64,000 nt of DNA from an uncultured Pelagibacteraceae bacterium (GCA_902603925.1 CACKWQ010000002.1:1-64000), one strand, 5' to 3'; positions 1 to 11,212 are shown, counted from the first letter of the stretch. Notes: a model not told the origin generated them from the sequence alone. Numbers and translations are program-made.

Positions 1-168
1 TTTTACTTTCTTTTTATTAATATACTTTAGTAAAGGACCACCGCTCGTAGCTACATAGGATTTGCACTCATTTTCATATAAGTAATGAGCTAAATCAAAA
101 CACCCTGTCTCCGCACCTCCATAACCAAGCTTAGGTATTACCTGTAAAACTTTTTTTTTTGATGACAT
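1..168 (-). CDS. Glycosyltransferase (GT4-like), N-terminal fragment running off the window edge
   Basis: Reverse-strand ORF from ATG at 168: MSSKKKVLQVIPKLGYGGAETGCFDLAHYLYENECKSYVATSGGPLLKYINKKKVK; 'VLQVIPKLGYGGAE' is typical of GT4 N-termini. Confidence 0.75.
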   Translation of the reverse strand, partial: MSSKKKVLQVIPKLGYGGAETGCFDLAHYLYENECKSYVATSGGPLLKYINKKKVK

Positions 169-209
169 TTAATGTATTTATATATTATTAATTGCTCTAA
201 TAAACTTTT

Positions 210-965
210 ATGAACAAAATAAAATACGTAAAAATATCAAATAATATCAGAATTAGATATTTAACTAACAATTTTAATAAAAATCCCTACATTGTTTTTC
301 TACATGGATTTATGTCAGACTTAGATGGAGATAAACCCAAAGTTTTTAATAAATTCTGTTCAAAATTAAAGCTTGGTTTTTTAGCAATTGAGTATTCTGG
401 TCATGGTAAGTCATCAGGTAAATTTACTGACGGTAATATATCGAAATGGAGCCAACAGGTTAAATTTGTTTTAAAAAAAATCTTAAAAAAAAATAGTTTT
501 ATTTTAATTGGCTCAAGTATGGGGTCATGGATATCGGCAAATCAATTTCCAATATTTAAAAAACAAATTAAAGGATTTATAGGTATAGGATCTGCACCAG
601 AATTCTTACAAAGAGTAATGTGGAAGAAGTTTTCAAAAAAAATGAAAAATGAGACAATTAAAAAAGGTGTATATAACCTCAAACACGGCGGTTATGAATA
701 CCCAATAACATACCAACTAATAAAAGACTCAAAAAATAATAAAATTTTAAATAAAAAAATTGACTTAAATATACCTGTAACTTTATTTCATGGAACTAAT
801 GATGAGTCTATACCAGTTAAATATTCTAGAAAATTAATTAAAATTTTTACAAAAGCTGAAAAAAAACTAGTTATAATAAAAAATGGAGACCATAGTTTGT
901 TTAATAAGAAATATCAAAAAAAAATATTGAAAGAATTAAAAAATATAATTTATCGAATTGGTTAA
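210..965 (+). CDS. Alpha/beta hydrolase
   Basis: FLHGFMSDLDG, GSSMGSW nucleophile elbow, C-terminal 'GDHSLF' catalytic His context. Confidence 0.85.
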   Translation: MNKIKYVKISNNIRIRYLTNNFNKNPYIVFLHGFMSDLDGDKPKVFNKFCSKLKLGFLAIEYSGHGKSSGKFTDGNISKWSQQVKFVLKKILKKNSFILIGSSMGSWISANQFPIFKKQIKGFIGIGSAPEFLQRVMWKKFSKKMKNETIKKGVYNLKHGGYEYPITYQLIKDSKNNKILNKKIDLNIPVTLFHGTNDESIPVKYSRKLIKIFTKAEKKLVIIKNGDHSLFNKKYQKKILKELKNIIYRIG

Positions 966-3900
966 ACGGCAAGATTTTTTATATTCTTGTTTGATATTGG
1001 ATGTTCTAATTTATCTAACATCTCTTTTGGACATATTTGATAAAACATATTTACCTCTTTATCAAAATCTTTAATTATTTTCTCTGACACTCTCGATTTT
1101 GTCTCTTTGTAATGTTCAGAAATTAAACTTTTGAGAAATGTTCTCCAGTGATCTGTTTCTACTCTTTGAATAATTATTGATTCTAAATTTGCTTTTTTCT
1201 CAAATTGGTTTTTTTCATCATAAACAAATGCCATGCCACCAGTCATGCCTGCTCCAAAATTGTCTCCCGTATCTCCAATAATCACAATATTTCCACCAGT
1301 CATATATTCACATCCATTTGATCCGCATCCTTCCACAACTGATGTAGCGCCTGAGTTTCTGACTGCAAATCTTTCCCCGGCTTGACCTGCTGCAAATAAT
1401 TTTCCAGACGTAGCACCATAAAGAACGGTATTTCCGATAATTGTATTGTCATTTGAAACTAAATTGCTCTCCGCCTGTAATTTAATTGCAATGGTTGCTC
1501 CTGAAAGACCTTTAGCGACATAGTCATTTGCATCTCCTAATAAATTTAATTTTAAACCTTTAATGCCAAATGCACCGAAAGATTGACCGGCTGAACCTTT
1601 AAAGTTAATTGTAACTTCGTTATAATCTAATTTTTTATCACCGAACTTTTTATATAAGTTATAAGAGATCCTAGTTCCGACAGCTCTGTCAGTGTTTTGA
1701 ATTGAATAAGTTTTTTCAATTGACTTATTATTATCTATTTTATTCTCAACATCATCCCAAATCTTCTGATCTAGAGTATCTGGAACTTTATTTATAATCG
1801 GCTTTTCGCAATACCTTTTATTTTTCCCTGAATCCGCTTGAACAAATAGGGGATTGAGATCTAAGTCATCTAAATTCGGTGATCCTTTGCTAACCTGTTT
1901 GAGCAAATCAGTTCTGCCGATTATTTCGTTTAATTCTTTAAATCCTAATTCAGACAAAATTTCTCTTACTTCAGTCGCAATAAATTTAAATAAATTGACT
2001 ACTTTATCCGGTGTTCCTGTGAATTTTTCTCTTAATTTTTCATCTTGAGTACAAACTCCTACGGGGCATGTATTTGAGTGACACTGTCTTACCATTATAC
2101 ATCCCATAGCGACTAAAGAGGTTGTTGCAACTCCATATTCTTCTGCTCCCATCATTGCAGCCATAACAACATCTCGTCCTGTCTTAATTCCACCGTCTGT
2201 TTTAAGTGTTACAGTATGTCTTAAATTATTTAATGTTAGAACTTGGTTAGCCTCGGTTAAACCCATCTCCCAAGGAATACCAACATATTTTACACTTGTT
2301 TGCGGTGATGCACCTGTTCCCCCATTGTGGCCAGATATCAATATTATATCTGCTTTTGCTTTAGCCACTCCGGCAGCTATGGTTCCTACTCCTGAAGAGG
2401 CAACTAACTTTACACTAACTCTTGCATTAGGATTAATTTGTTTAAGATCATAAATTAGTTGCGCTAAATCCTCTATTGAATATATATCGTGATGAGGTGG
2501 TGGTGATATTAGTGTTACTCCTGGGGTTGAATGTCTCAATCTAGCAATTTCATTAGTAACTTTGAATCCAGGTAATTGTCCCCCTTCACCTGGTTTTGCC
2601 CCTTGTGCAATTTTTATCTCAATTTCATTACAATTGTTCAAATAGTCAACAGTTACACCAAACCTTGCGGATGCAATTTGTTTAACCCGAGAATTAGCAG
2701 AGTCACCATTTTCCATTTTTTTAAATCTAATTGAGTCTTCTCCGCCCTCTCCACTGCAAGATGCTCCTTTAATTCTATTCATAGCAACAGCCAAGGTTTC
2801 ATGGGCCTCTTTTGATAAGGCTCCATGCGACATGCTTCCACTACCAAATCTTTTTAGAATATTCTCAATTGGCTCTACTTGTTCCAATGCAATGTGGTCT
2901 CTTTTTTTAAAATCTACTAAGTCCCTTAAATTTATTGGTGGTAGAGAATAGATGCCTTTTGAGTATTTTTTATACGTTTCATATGAATCATTTGTAACAG
3001 CACTTTGTAGTAAATGTATTAATTTTCCCTGATACTGGTGTTTCTCTCCATTCTTTCTATATCTATATAAGCCACCAATTGGCAAAATATCTGATGACGT
3101 TTTAAAAGCATCAAAGTGAATTTCTCTAATTTTTTTTTCAATCCCGTAAAGCCCAATTCCTGATATTTTCGATGTCACTCCTGGAAAAAACTCGTTTACA
3201 ACAGTTCTTGATAGACCCACTGTCTCAAAATTACATCCACCTCTATATGAGCTTAAGACTGATATCCCCATTTTAGACATGATCTTTAATAATCCAAGAT
3301 TAATTGATTTAATATATCTAATAACACAATCATCAAATGAATTGATTGAGAAAAGTTTTCTTTTGTACCTCTGATACAAACTATCAAAGGCTAGATATGG
3401 ATTAATAGTTGTCGCACCAACACCTAATACTGTAGCGAAAGAATGGGTATCTAAACATTCTCCAGATTGAACATTAATTGAAACATAGCCCCTTAAGCCT
3501 AACTTTACTAAGTTAGTATGAACTGCGCCAACACTTAACAACGTTGGAATTGGAAATCTATTCTCACTAATATTTTTATCTGATAAAACAATTTGGGTTA
3601 TTCCTTTTCTGACTGCCTCTTCAGTATTATTTTTTAACTCATTTATTGATTGCTCCAATGTTTTATCTTTAGAGAATGTACAATCAAATATCTTGTTGTT
3701 CTGTCCAAAATAATTAATAAATTTATCAAATTGTGAGTTTGACAAAATTGGGGAGTTTAAAACATAAATATTTTCCTCTATAAGATTATTAAAATCCAAA
3801 ATGTTACCTAGATTTCCAAATCTAGTTTTCAAACTCATCACTTTGCTTTCTCTTAAAGAGTCTATTGGTGGGTTAGTAACTTGGCTAAAATTTTGCCTAA

Positions 3901-5461
3901 AATAGTGATAAAGGGGTCTGTATTTATCAGACAAAACCGCTAGAGGAGTATCATCTCCCATTGAGCCTGTTGCTTCCTTTGCATCCTCAGCCATTGGGTG
4001 TAGAATTAACTCTAAATCCTCTAAACTATAACCAAACACATGCTGTCTTCTCTTTAGTTCCAATCCCTCAAATTTATTAAACTCTTTTTCAATTGGTAGT
4101 TTTTTATCTAGATCAATAATTTGATTATTAAAATTTTGATATTCTTTTGCTAAGTAATCCTTTATTTGAGAATTCGTAAAAACTTTGCCCTTTTCAATTC
4201 TGACACCTAGTATTTCCCCAGGACCTAATCTTCCTTTCTTTATGATTTTTTTTTCATTCAAATCAACCATTCCAGTTTCTGATCCAGCAAATAATAATTT
4301 ATCTCTTGTAACTGTATATCTTAAAGGTCGTAAACCATTCCTGTCTGAAGCAACTATTACCCATTCGTTATCTGTACCTGCTATTGCAGCAGGACCATCC
4401 CATGGTTCCATTGTGCTATTAAGAAAATTGAATAGTTTCATCTGATTACTTGGTAGTATTTTACTTTTTTTAGACCATGCATCGGGAATTAACATTAATT
4501 TAGTTAATGGTGCTGAATGACCTGACATAGTCAGCAGTTCAAATACATTGTCTAAAGATGCAGAATCAGAATTACCATCAGGTATTACGGGCTTTAAATT
4601 TTCCATATTTTCATAATTGGTACTAAACATTTCTTCCTCGTGAACTTTCATCCAATTTATGTTTCCTTTAAGAGTATTTATTTCTCCGTTATGAGCTATG
4701 GATCTAAATGGTTGAGCTAAATCCCAGCTTGGAGCAGTATTTGTTGAAAATCGTTGATGAAAAATAGCATATCTTGATTTAAATCTAATATCATTTAAGT
4801 CCTTATAAAAATCAGCAAGAGACTCAGCAAGAAACATTCCTTTGTAAATTATAGATTTTGAACTAAATGAGCATATATAAAAATTATTTAAATTTTTCGA
4901 TAAGCAATGATGCTCTATTTTCCTTCTAGTTTCGTAAAGTTTTCTTTCGAGATCTTTTCCTGAAATCTTTGCATCATTAACTTTAAATAAAACTTGTGTT
5001 ATTTCAGGTCTTGTAAACTCTGCCTTTTCTCCAAGTACCTTTGGATTAACTGGAACTTGTCGCCATCCATAAATATAAAAATTACTTTTCGTTAGCTCGC
5101 TCTCAACAACTGTCCTACAAGCCTCTTGTGAAGCATAGTCATTTCTTGGTAGAAATATCATCCCAATACATACGGCATCTTTAGTATCATGCTTGTGTCC
5201 AGTTGCCTCTATTTTCTCTACGAAAAAATCTGACGGAATTTCAATATGTATACCAGCACCATCTCCTGTTTTTCCATCTGCATCTACAGCTCCTCTATGC
5301 CAAACAGCTTTTAAAGCCTGAATACCAAATTCTACAACTTGTCTTGTTTTTTTACCTTCTGTAGATGCCACTAGTCCAACGCCACAAGCGTCGTGTTCCA
5401 TACGTTCATCGTAGACATGACCCCTTTTTAATAATTTGAGATTTTTTTTTCGTAAATTCAT
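962..5461 (-). CDS. gltB: Glutamate synthase (NADPH) large subunit
   Basis: 1499 aa; ACGVGLVAS amidotransferase start, FMN/3Fe-4S region GCIMVRQCHSNTCPVGVCTQ. Confidence 0.97.
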   Translation of the reverse strand: MNLRKKNLKLLKRGHVYDERMEHDACGVGLVASTEGKKTRQVVEFGIQALKAVWHRGAVDADGKTGDGAGIHIEIPSDFFVEKIEATGHKHDTKDAVCIGMIFLPRNDYASQEACRTVVESELTKSNFYIYGWRQVPVNPKVLGEKAEFTRPEITQVLFKVNDAKISGKDLERKLYETRRKIEHHCLSKNLNNFYICSFSSKSIIYKGMFLAESLADFYKDLNDIRFKSRYAIFHQRFSTNTAPSWDLAQPFRSIAHNGEINTLKGNINWMKVHEEEMFSTNYENMENLKPVIPDGNSDSASLDNVFELLTMSGHSAPLTKLMLIPDAWSKKSKILPSNQMKLFNFLNSTMEPWDGPAAIAGTDNEWVIVASDRNGLRPLRYTVTRDKLLFAGSETGMVDLNEKKIIKKGRLGPGEILGVRIEKGKVFTNSQIKDYLAKEYQNFNNQIIDLDKKLPIEKEFNKFEGLELKRRQHVFGYSLEDLELILHPMAEDAKEATGSMGDDTPLAVLSDKYRPLYHYFRQNFSQVTNPPIDSLRESKVMSLKTRFGNLGNILDFNNLIEENIYVLNSPILSNSQFDKFINYFGQNNKIFDCTFSKDKTLEQSINELKNNTEEAVRKGITQIVLSDKNISENRFPIPTLLSVGAVHTNLVKLGLRGYVSINVQSGECLDTHSFATVLGVGATTINPYLAFDSLYQRYKRKLFSINSFDDCVIRYIKSINLGLLKIMSKMGISVLSSYRGGCNFETVGLSRTVVNEFFPGVTSKISGIGLYGIEKKIREIHFDAFKTSSDILPIGGLYRYRKNGEKHQYQGKLIHLLQSAVTNDSYETYKKYSKGIYSLPPINLRDLVDFKKRDHIALEQVEPIENILKRFGSGSMSHGALSKEAHETLAVAMNRIKGASCSGEGGEDSIRFKKMENGDSANSRVKQIASARFGVTVDYLNNCNEIEIKIAQGAKPGEGGQLPGFKVTNEIARLRHSTPGVTLISPPPHHDIYSIEDLAQLIYDLKQINPNARVSVKLVASSGVGTIAAGVAKAKADIILISGHNGGTGASPQTSVKYVGIPWEMGLTEANQVLTLNNLRHTVTLKTDGGIKTGRDVVMAAMMGAEEYGVATTSLVAMGCIMVRQCHSNTCPVGVCTQDEKLREKFTGTPDKVVNLFKFIATEVREILSELGFKELNEIIGRTDLLKQVSKGSPNLDDLDLNPLFVQADSGKNKRYCEKPIINKVPDTLDQKIWDDVENKIDNNKSIEKTYSIQNTDRAVGTRISYNLYKKFGDKKLDYNEVTINFKGSAGQSFGAFGIKGLKLNLLGDANDYVAKGLSGATIAIKLQAESNLVSNDNTIIGNTVLYGATSGKLFAAGQAGERFAVRNSGATSVVEGCGSNGCEYMTGGNIVIIGDTGDNFGAGMTGGMAFVYDEKNQFEKKANLESIIIQRVETDHWRTFLKSLISEHYKETKSRVSEKIIKDFDKEVNMFYQICPKEMLDKLEHPISNKNIKNLAV

Positions 5462-6894
5462 TATGCAACTTCTTTTTTTCTTTTTGAGTTAATATAATTT
5501 GAAATATTTTTAGACACATCTCTTCCATCTTTGATAGCCCATACTACAAGTGAGGCACCTCTTACAATATCACCTGCTGCAAAAACTCCAGGAACAGATG
5601 TCTCCATTGTTTTAAAATCTACTTTTAAAGTACCCCATTTCGTAACCTTCAATCTTTCTTCATTAAATAAATTCGGTAAATCCTCTGGATCAAATCCAAG
5701 TGATTTTATTACTAAGTCTGCCCTTATTTCATAGTGTGAGTCCTTTATAATCTCAGGTCTTCTACGACCGCTATCATCAGGATTACCAAGTTTTATTTTA
5801 TTTACGACAACCTTTTCTACTTTGTTATTTCCAATAAATTTAGATGGACTACTTAACCACACAAACTCGACTCCTTCCTCTTCAGCATTTTGTACCTCCC
5901 TCGCTGAACCAGGCATGTTCTCTTTGTCTCGTCTATATAGACATTTCACTGATCTAGCTTCTTGTCTAATCGCTGTTCTCACACAGTCCATTGCTGTATC
6001 TCCACCACCGATAACTATAACGTCTTTCCCTTTTGCGTTGAGAGTTCCGTCATCAAATAGTTCAACTTCGTCTCCTAAACCCTTTTTGTTAGAAGCTGTT
6101 AGAAAATCCATTGCAGGAAATATATTTGCTAAATCACTACCAGGTAAATTTACTTCTCTAGCTTTGTAAACGCCAGTAGAAATCAAGACTGCATCATGCT
6201 TATCTCTTAGATGTTTTAATGTAACATCTTTTCCTACCTCAAAATTATGGGTAAATTTTATTCCACTTTTTTCTAGTAATTTTGTTCTTCTCTGAACTAC
6301 TTTTTTTTCAAGCTTAAAATTTGGAATTCCATAAATTAAAAGACCTCCTGATCGATCATATCTATCATAAACAGTTATCTGAAAACCTAATTTTCTTAAT
6401 TCTTCTGCACATGCTAATCCTGCGGGACCAGCTCCAATTATACCGATACTTTCAGATCTTTCATTTTTTACTTCGATAGGTTTTACCCAGCCTTTTTCCC
6501 ATGCATTTTCTGTAATAAATTTTTCCACAGATCCTATTGTTACTGTTCCGTGGCCAGATTGCTCTATTACACAATTGCCTTCACACAATCTATCTTGGGG
6601 ACAGATTCTTCCACAAACTTCTGGCATGTTATTTGTACTTTGAGAAAGCTGATAAGCCTCTTCTAATCTTCCCTCTGCAGTTAATTTTAGCCAGTCTGGG
6701 ATGTTATTGCTTAATGGACAATGAACCTGACAAAATGGAACCCCGCATTGTGAGCATCTGCTAGATTGTTCTTTAGCCCTGTCTTTTATAAATTCGTCGT
6801 AAATCTCTTTAAAATCGTCTTTTCTATCAGCAACCTCCCTTTTAGGTGGAGATTGTTGACCTAATTTCACAAATTTTAGCATTTTTTCTGACAT
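5461..6894 (-). CDS. gltD: Glutamate synthase small subunit
   Basis: CSQCGVPFCQVHCPLSNNIPDW cluster motifs, FAD/NADPH GxGxxG motifs; 1-nt overlap with gltB. Confidence 0.96.
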   Translation of the reverse strand: MSEKMLKFVKLGQQSPPKREVADRKDDFKEIYDEFIKDRAKEQSSRCSQCGVPFCQVHCPLSNNIPDWLKLTAEGRLEEAYQLSQSTNNMPEVCGRICPQDRLCEGNCVIEQSGHGTVTIGSVEKFITENAWEKGWVKPIEVKNERSESIGIIGAGPAGLACAEELRKLGFQITVYDRYDRSGGLLIYGIPNFKLEKKVVQRRTKLLEKSGIKFTHNFEVGKDVTLKHLRDKHDAVLISTGVYKAREVNLPGSDLANIFPAMDFLTASNKKGLGDEVELFDDGTLNAKGKDVIVIGGGDTAMDCVRTAIRQEARSVKCLYRRDKENMPGSAREVQNAEEEGVEFVWLSSPSKFIGNNKVEKVVVNKIKLGNPDDSGRRRPEIIKDSHYEIRADLVIKSLGFDPEDLPNLFNEERLKVTKWGTLKVDFKTMETSVPGVFAAGDIVRGASLVVWAIKDGRDVSKNISNYINSKRKKEVA

Positions 6895-7073
6895 AGTGAG
6901 CGACTCTTATACTATAAGAAAAATTTTATAAAGTATAATTAGGACAGTATAATTTACCTAATTTTTTAAAAAATCCATATTTTTATGACTTTTTTCTATA
7001 GTTGCATATCTATTATGCATTCAAGGAATTGCTTTATTTTAGCTTTAATTAATTTAAAAAACATACATCCTTA

Positions 7074-7841
7074 ATGTTTGCATATTATTTAGAAATAATA
7101 GTTCTATCTCTTATACAAGGAATTTCTGAGTTTATTCCTGTAAGTTCCTCCGCACACTTAATATTAGCATCACAAATTAATCAGTTTAATATAAATACAT
7201 TACAAATAGATGTAAGCCTCCATGCTGGGTCATTGATAGCTATACTCTTATATTTTTGGAAAGACTTAATTGGAATTTTTAAGGATAAAAAATTACTTGC
7301 TTTAATTTTCCTTGGATCAACCCCTTTGCTAGTAGTTGGTTTAATTTTGTATTCAACAGAATTAATTTATAATCTGAGGAACATAAAAGTTATAACTTGG
7401 TCTACACTTATTTTTGCAATTTTGCTTTTTTTTTCAGATAAAAAAAAAGTAAAGAAAAAAATTCAAAATGATCTCAAGATAAAAGATATATTAATTATTG
7501 GATTAAGCCAAATACTTGCTTTTATACCAGGTGCAAGTCGATCAGGAGTAGTAATGACTAGTTGCAGATATTTAAAATTCAATAGAGTAGATTCTGCAAA
7601 AATTTCTTTTTTTTTATCTATTCCCGCTCTAGCTGGTGCAAGTTTTTTAGGTTTAAATGATATATCTAAAGAAGGAATAGATTTCAATAACGTAATAATA
7701 TTTACAACTTTGTTTTCGTTTATTTTTTCATTTTTTACAATAAAATTTTTATTATATTTTTTAAATAGATTTTCTCTGAAAGTTTTTGTTTTTTATAGAA
7801 TTTTTTTATTTTTTATTTTATTGATTATTGCTTATACTTAA
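7074..7841 (+). CDS. uppP: Undecaprenyl-diphosphatase (BacA/UppP)
   Basis: QGISEFIPVSSSAHLIL and PGASRSGVVMT motifs. Confidence 0.95.
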   Translation: MFAYYLEIIVLSLIQGISEFIPVSSSAHLILASQINQFNINTLQIDVSLHAGSLIAILLYFWKDLIGIFKDKKLLALIFLGSTPLLVVGLILYSTELIYNLRNIKVITWSTLIFAILLFFSDKKKVKKKIQNDLKIKDILIIGLSQILAFIPGASRSGVVMTSCRYLKFNRVDSAKISFFLSIPALAGASFLGLNDISKEGIDFNNVIIFTTLFSFIFSFFTIKFLLYFLNRFSLKVFVFYRIFLFFILLIIAYT

Positions 7842-8724
7842 ATTTTTTTACATTTGGGGTTAACTGTGATAATAAAACCGCCAGTAATATTAAAAAACAA
7901 CCTAAAATATTGTTTTTTTCTAAAAATTGATCTAAGATTATCCAACCGGCTACTGCTGCAAATACACCCTCTAAAGAATAAATTATTGCCGCAGGCGTTT
8001 CTTCAATATACTTTTGAGCGTACATTTGTAGTGTAAATGCTATACCTCCTGATAAGACACCAGCATAAATTATGGATGAGCTTTCCATTAGTATTTTATA
8101 TAATTTTATTTCCTCAAAAATAAATGCAAAAATTAAAGATAAAATTCCCACAAATAGCGCTTGTAGAGATGCATAAAACATTGGTATCTTAAATTTTTCC
8201 ATAAATTTGCCTGCAAAAATAATATGTAAAGCCCAAAAAATTGAGCAAAAAATTACCAAAATATCTCCGAACATAATTACAGAATCTGAAAAGTCGCTTA
8301 AAAAATAAAATCCAATTATACAAAGCATAATTGAAGGCCATATGCTCCAATGGACACTTATTTTGTAAATAATAAATAGTAATATTGGAACCAATGGTAC
8401 ATAAAAAACCGTGAAAAATGCTGCATTTGCTATGTTTGTATATTGTAACGCTGCTTGTTGTAGAAAAGTTCCTAAAAATAGTGATGTTCCCATAAATAAT
8501 AAAAATTTATAAAATAGTTTCTTATTTGTATTAATATCCTCTCTAATTTTTTTTCTTTCAAAAAAAATTGCAATAGGGAAGATAGTTAAAAAACCGACAA
8601 AAAACCTTGAGGCGTTGAAAGTTAAAGGACCAATATTATCCATGCCTGTATCTTGGGCAATAAAAGCTGTACCCCAAATAAAAGTTGTAATTAAAGCACA
8701 TAATAATGATGTGATTTTATTCAT
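7825..8724 (-). CDS. DMT-superfamily EamA transporter
   Basis: ~10 TM helices, two EamA repeats, 'WGTAFIAQ', 'SLEGVFAA'. Confidence 0.85.
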   Translation of the reverse strand: MNKITSLLCALITTFIWGTAFIAQDTGMDNIGPLTFNASRFFVGFLTIFPIAIFFERKKIREDINTNKKLFYKFLLFMGTSLFLGTFLQQAALQYTNIANAAFFTVFYVPLVPILLFIIYKISVHWSIWPSIMLCIIGFYFLSDFSDSVIMFGDILVIFCSIFWALHIIFAGKFMEKFKIPMFYASLQALFVGILSLIFAFIFEEIKLYKILMESSSIIYAGVLSGGIAFTLQMYAQKYIEETPAAIIYSLEGVFAAVAGWIILDQFLEKNNILGCFLILLAVLLSQLTPNVKKFKYKQ

Positions 8725-8734
8725 TTAAACTAAT

Positions 8735-9838
8735 TTAGATTATTTTGTTCATTCTACATGAACTATCAAAGTCCTCTTTATTAATATAGCAGCCAGAAAT
8801 TTTTCTTGCTCCATTAAAAGAACCTCTACCATGTAAGATTCTCCAATTGTTAAAAATTAAAAGCTCACCTGGTTTTAAAACGTGTCTCCATTGAAACTTT
8901 TTATCATTCGCAATGAGATCAAACTTTCTAATTGCATCGTAGAATTTTAAAGTTTTTTTATCGTTAAGTCTGAATGGTGCACGATCATAATTATTGAAAC
9001 TTACTTGAACTAATTTATTTTCTTTATTTAACTTAAATATTGGTCTTTTCGCCTCTAAATACACACCGTCCCCTTTGTATTCTCCTTTAACCTCAATATC
9101 TGCTAATAAATTGTATAACGCTTTATCTTCTTTTTTAATCTTTTCAGCGATTTTAAATCCATCTACCATTATTGACTCACCTCCCATCGCATCGTAATGA
9201 CAACAAAGTAAAAGTTGAAGGCCGGGAGCATCATTGCTGTAAGTTGCATCTGTATGTGGCCGTAATTCGTCCTGCGTATAAGCGCTATCAGCCATATTTT
9301 TATTTGACTCAAAACTCCATAAACCCCCAAAAATAGACTCTCTTACATATCCTATTTTTTTTGCAATTTTTTCCACTGATATCATTTTTTTTTCACAATT
9401 TTTAATTACAGAAAATCCATATTTATGTAAATTTTTTAGTAAGATCTTAAAACCTTTTTTTGACGTTGCATTTTTAAAGTCTATATAAATATCTTTTTTA
9501 ATTTTATCAGCTGTCCATAGACACAAACTATTTGGATTTTTTATTTTTTTTTTTTTAATTGTATTTTCAAGTAAAAAAGTTGATTTATAATTTATAGGTT
9601 TTTTTAAATCCGACCAAAATATATCTACTGAATTTCCAAAATCTCTAATTTTTACATTTTTTACACTGATCTTAGGATTAATTTTAGCGGTAAAAGTTTT
9701 TCTTTGATTGCTTCTTGAGTCCCAACTTCCTTTATCTTTTGCATGATCTCTCAGCCAAATATTTAAAAAACTATCATTAATCCTATTTGCAAAAAAAACT
9801 TTAATTTTATTTGGAAAAATTTTAATGTTTTTTATCAT
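8735..9838 (-). CDS. TauD/gamma-butyrobetaine-hydroxylase-family Fe(II)/2-oxoglutarate dioxygenase
   Basis: N-terminal DUF971-like 'WLRDHAKD'; HTDATYSND and WRILHGRGSF metal/2OG motifs. Confidence 0.85.
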   Translation of the reverse strand: MIKNIKIFPNKIKVFFANRINDSFLNIWLRDHAKDKGSWDSRSNQRKTFTAKINPKISVKNVKIRDFGNSVDIFWSDLKKPINYKSTFLLENTIKKKKIKNPNSLCLWTADKIKKDIYIDFKNATSKKGFKILLKNLHKYGFSVIKNCEKKMISVEKIAKKIGYVRESIFGGLWSFESNKNMADSAYTQDELRPHTDATYSNDAPGLQLLLCCHYDAMGGESIMVDGFKIAEKIKKEDKALYNLLADIEVKGEYKGDGVYLEAKRPIFKLNKENKLVQVSFNNYDRAPFRLNDKKTLKFYDAIRKFDLIANDKKFQWRHVLKPGELLIFNNWRILHGRGSFNGARKISGCYINKEDFDSSCRMNKII

Positions 9839-10033
9839 TTAATAAATAAGTTTTTATAATAATTTATTTTTACCATATTTAGATCGATTTTTTGACAAAT
9901 TTTATATCAATAATAACAGAATGTTTAAAATAATTTATAAAAAATTTTTCAGTAATAATCTTGATAATGCATTAGATGCAAAATATTGGATACAAATCTC
10001 CATTTTAAAAAAAAAATTATCCTTTCTCAAAAA

Positions 10034-11145
10034 CTAGTATCTTTGTATACACATTGCTATCCCCATTCCGCCGCCAATACATAGTGTTGCTAACCCTTTT
10101 TTTGAATCTCTTTTTACCATTTCATGTATTAATGTAACCATTATTCTTGTACCGGATGCTCCTATCGGATGTCCTAAAGAGATTGCCCCGCCATTTACAT
10201 TTACAATTTCTGTTGGAATTTTTAAATCTTTTATTACCGCAAGACTCTGAGCAGCGAAAGCCTCGTTTGACTCTATTAAATCTATTTCGCTAATTTTCCA
10301 ACCTGCTTTCTCAATTGCTTTTTTTGATGAAGGTATAGGTCCTGACCCCATTAAAGCAGGATCAACCCCACATGTTGCCCAAGATACAATTTTAGCTAGC
10401 GGTTCTAAGTTTCTTTTTTCAGCTTCATCTCTTGTCATCAAAATTACACCTGCCGCACCATCATTTATTCCTGATGAATTACCTGCAGTCACTGTACCAT
10501 TTTCTTTAAAAATAGTTTTTAAAGAAGAAAGTCTCTCCAAATTAATGTCTTGTCTTGGGTGTTCATCTTTATCAGCTAAATCAGAAATTATTTCATCTCT
10601 AAATCTGTTATTTTTTAAAGCCAATTTTGTTTTTTTTTGAGACTCAAATGCAAAAGCATCTTGATCCTCTCTAGATATATTCCATTTAATTGCAACATTT
10701 TCCGCAGTAACCCCCATATGATATTTATTGTAAACATCGATTAAACCATCTTTGAGCATTACGTCTTTATCACAATTAGTCATACTTTCCTGTCCGCCAG
10801 CGATAACTATTTTTGCATCATTAGCTTTGATTGATTGATAAGCAGATGCAATAGATCTTAAACCAGAGCCACATACTTGATTAATAACATATGCTGTTTT
10901 TTCGAAAGGCACACCTGCCTTTATTGAAGATTGTCTAGCTGGATTTTGTCCTTTATTTCCTGTCAAAACCTGCCCTAATATAATTTCATTTATATCATTG
11001 GGAGATATCATAGATTTCTTTAACAAATTTTGAATGACATTTGCTCCTAAATCATGGGCCTCATATTTACTTAAAATCCCCCCATACTTGCCTATCGGTG
11101 TTCTTAAGGCATTAGTAATAACTATATCTTTAGAATTTTTACTCA
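10034..11145 (-). CDS. Acetyl-CoA acetyltransferase (thiolase); start trimmed to MSKNSKDIVITNALRTPIG
   Basis: NQVCGSGLRS, NEAFAAQ, GGAISLGHPIGASGTR, CIGGGMGIAM motifs. Confidence 0.92.
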
Positions 11146-11212
11146 TGTTTAATACAATAATTGCTAAATTAATAAATTTCATTAGAAATATGAAGTATAT
11201 TATTTATAAAAT

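Noticed and set aside
1854-2048. ORF antisense to gltB (64 aa)
   Set aside because: Falls inside strongly supported gltB; no domain, no RBS context; by-chance antisense ORF.
7825-7841. Convergent overlap of uppP and the EamA gene as an unusual feature
   Set aside because: Several short convergent overlaps occur here (962-965, 25181-25194, 61650-61653); expected for a compact genome.
9921-10037. 38-codon ORF MFKIIYKKFFSNNLDNALDAKYWIQISILKKKLSFLKN
   Set aside because: No clear RBS or domain; intergenic AT-rich sequence easily yields such ORFs; kept only as a weak possibility.
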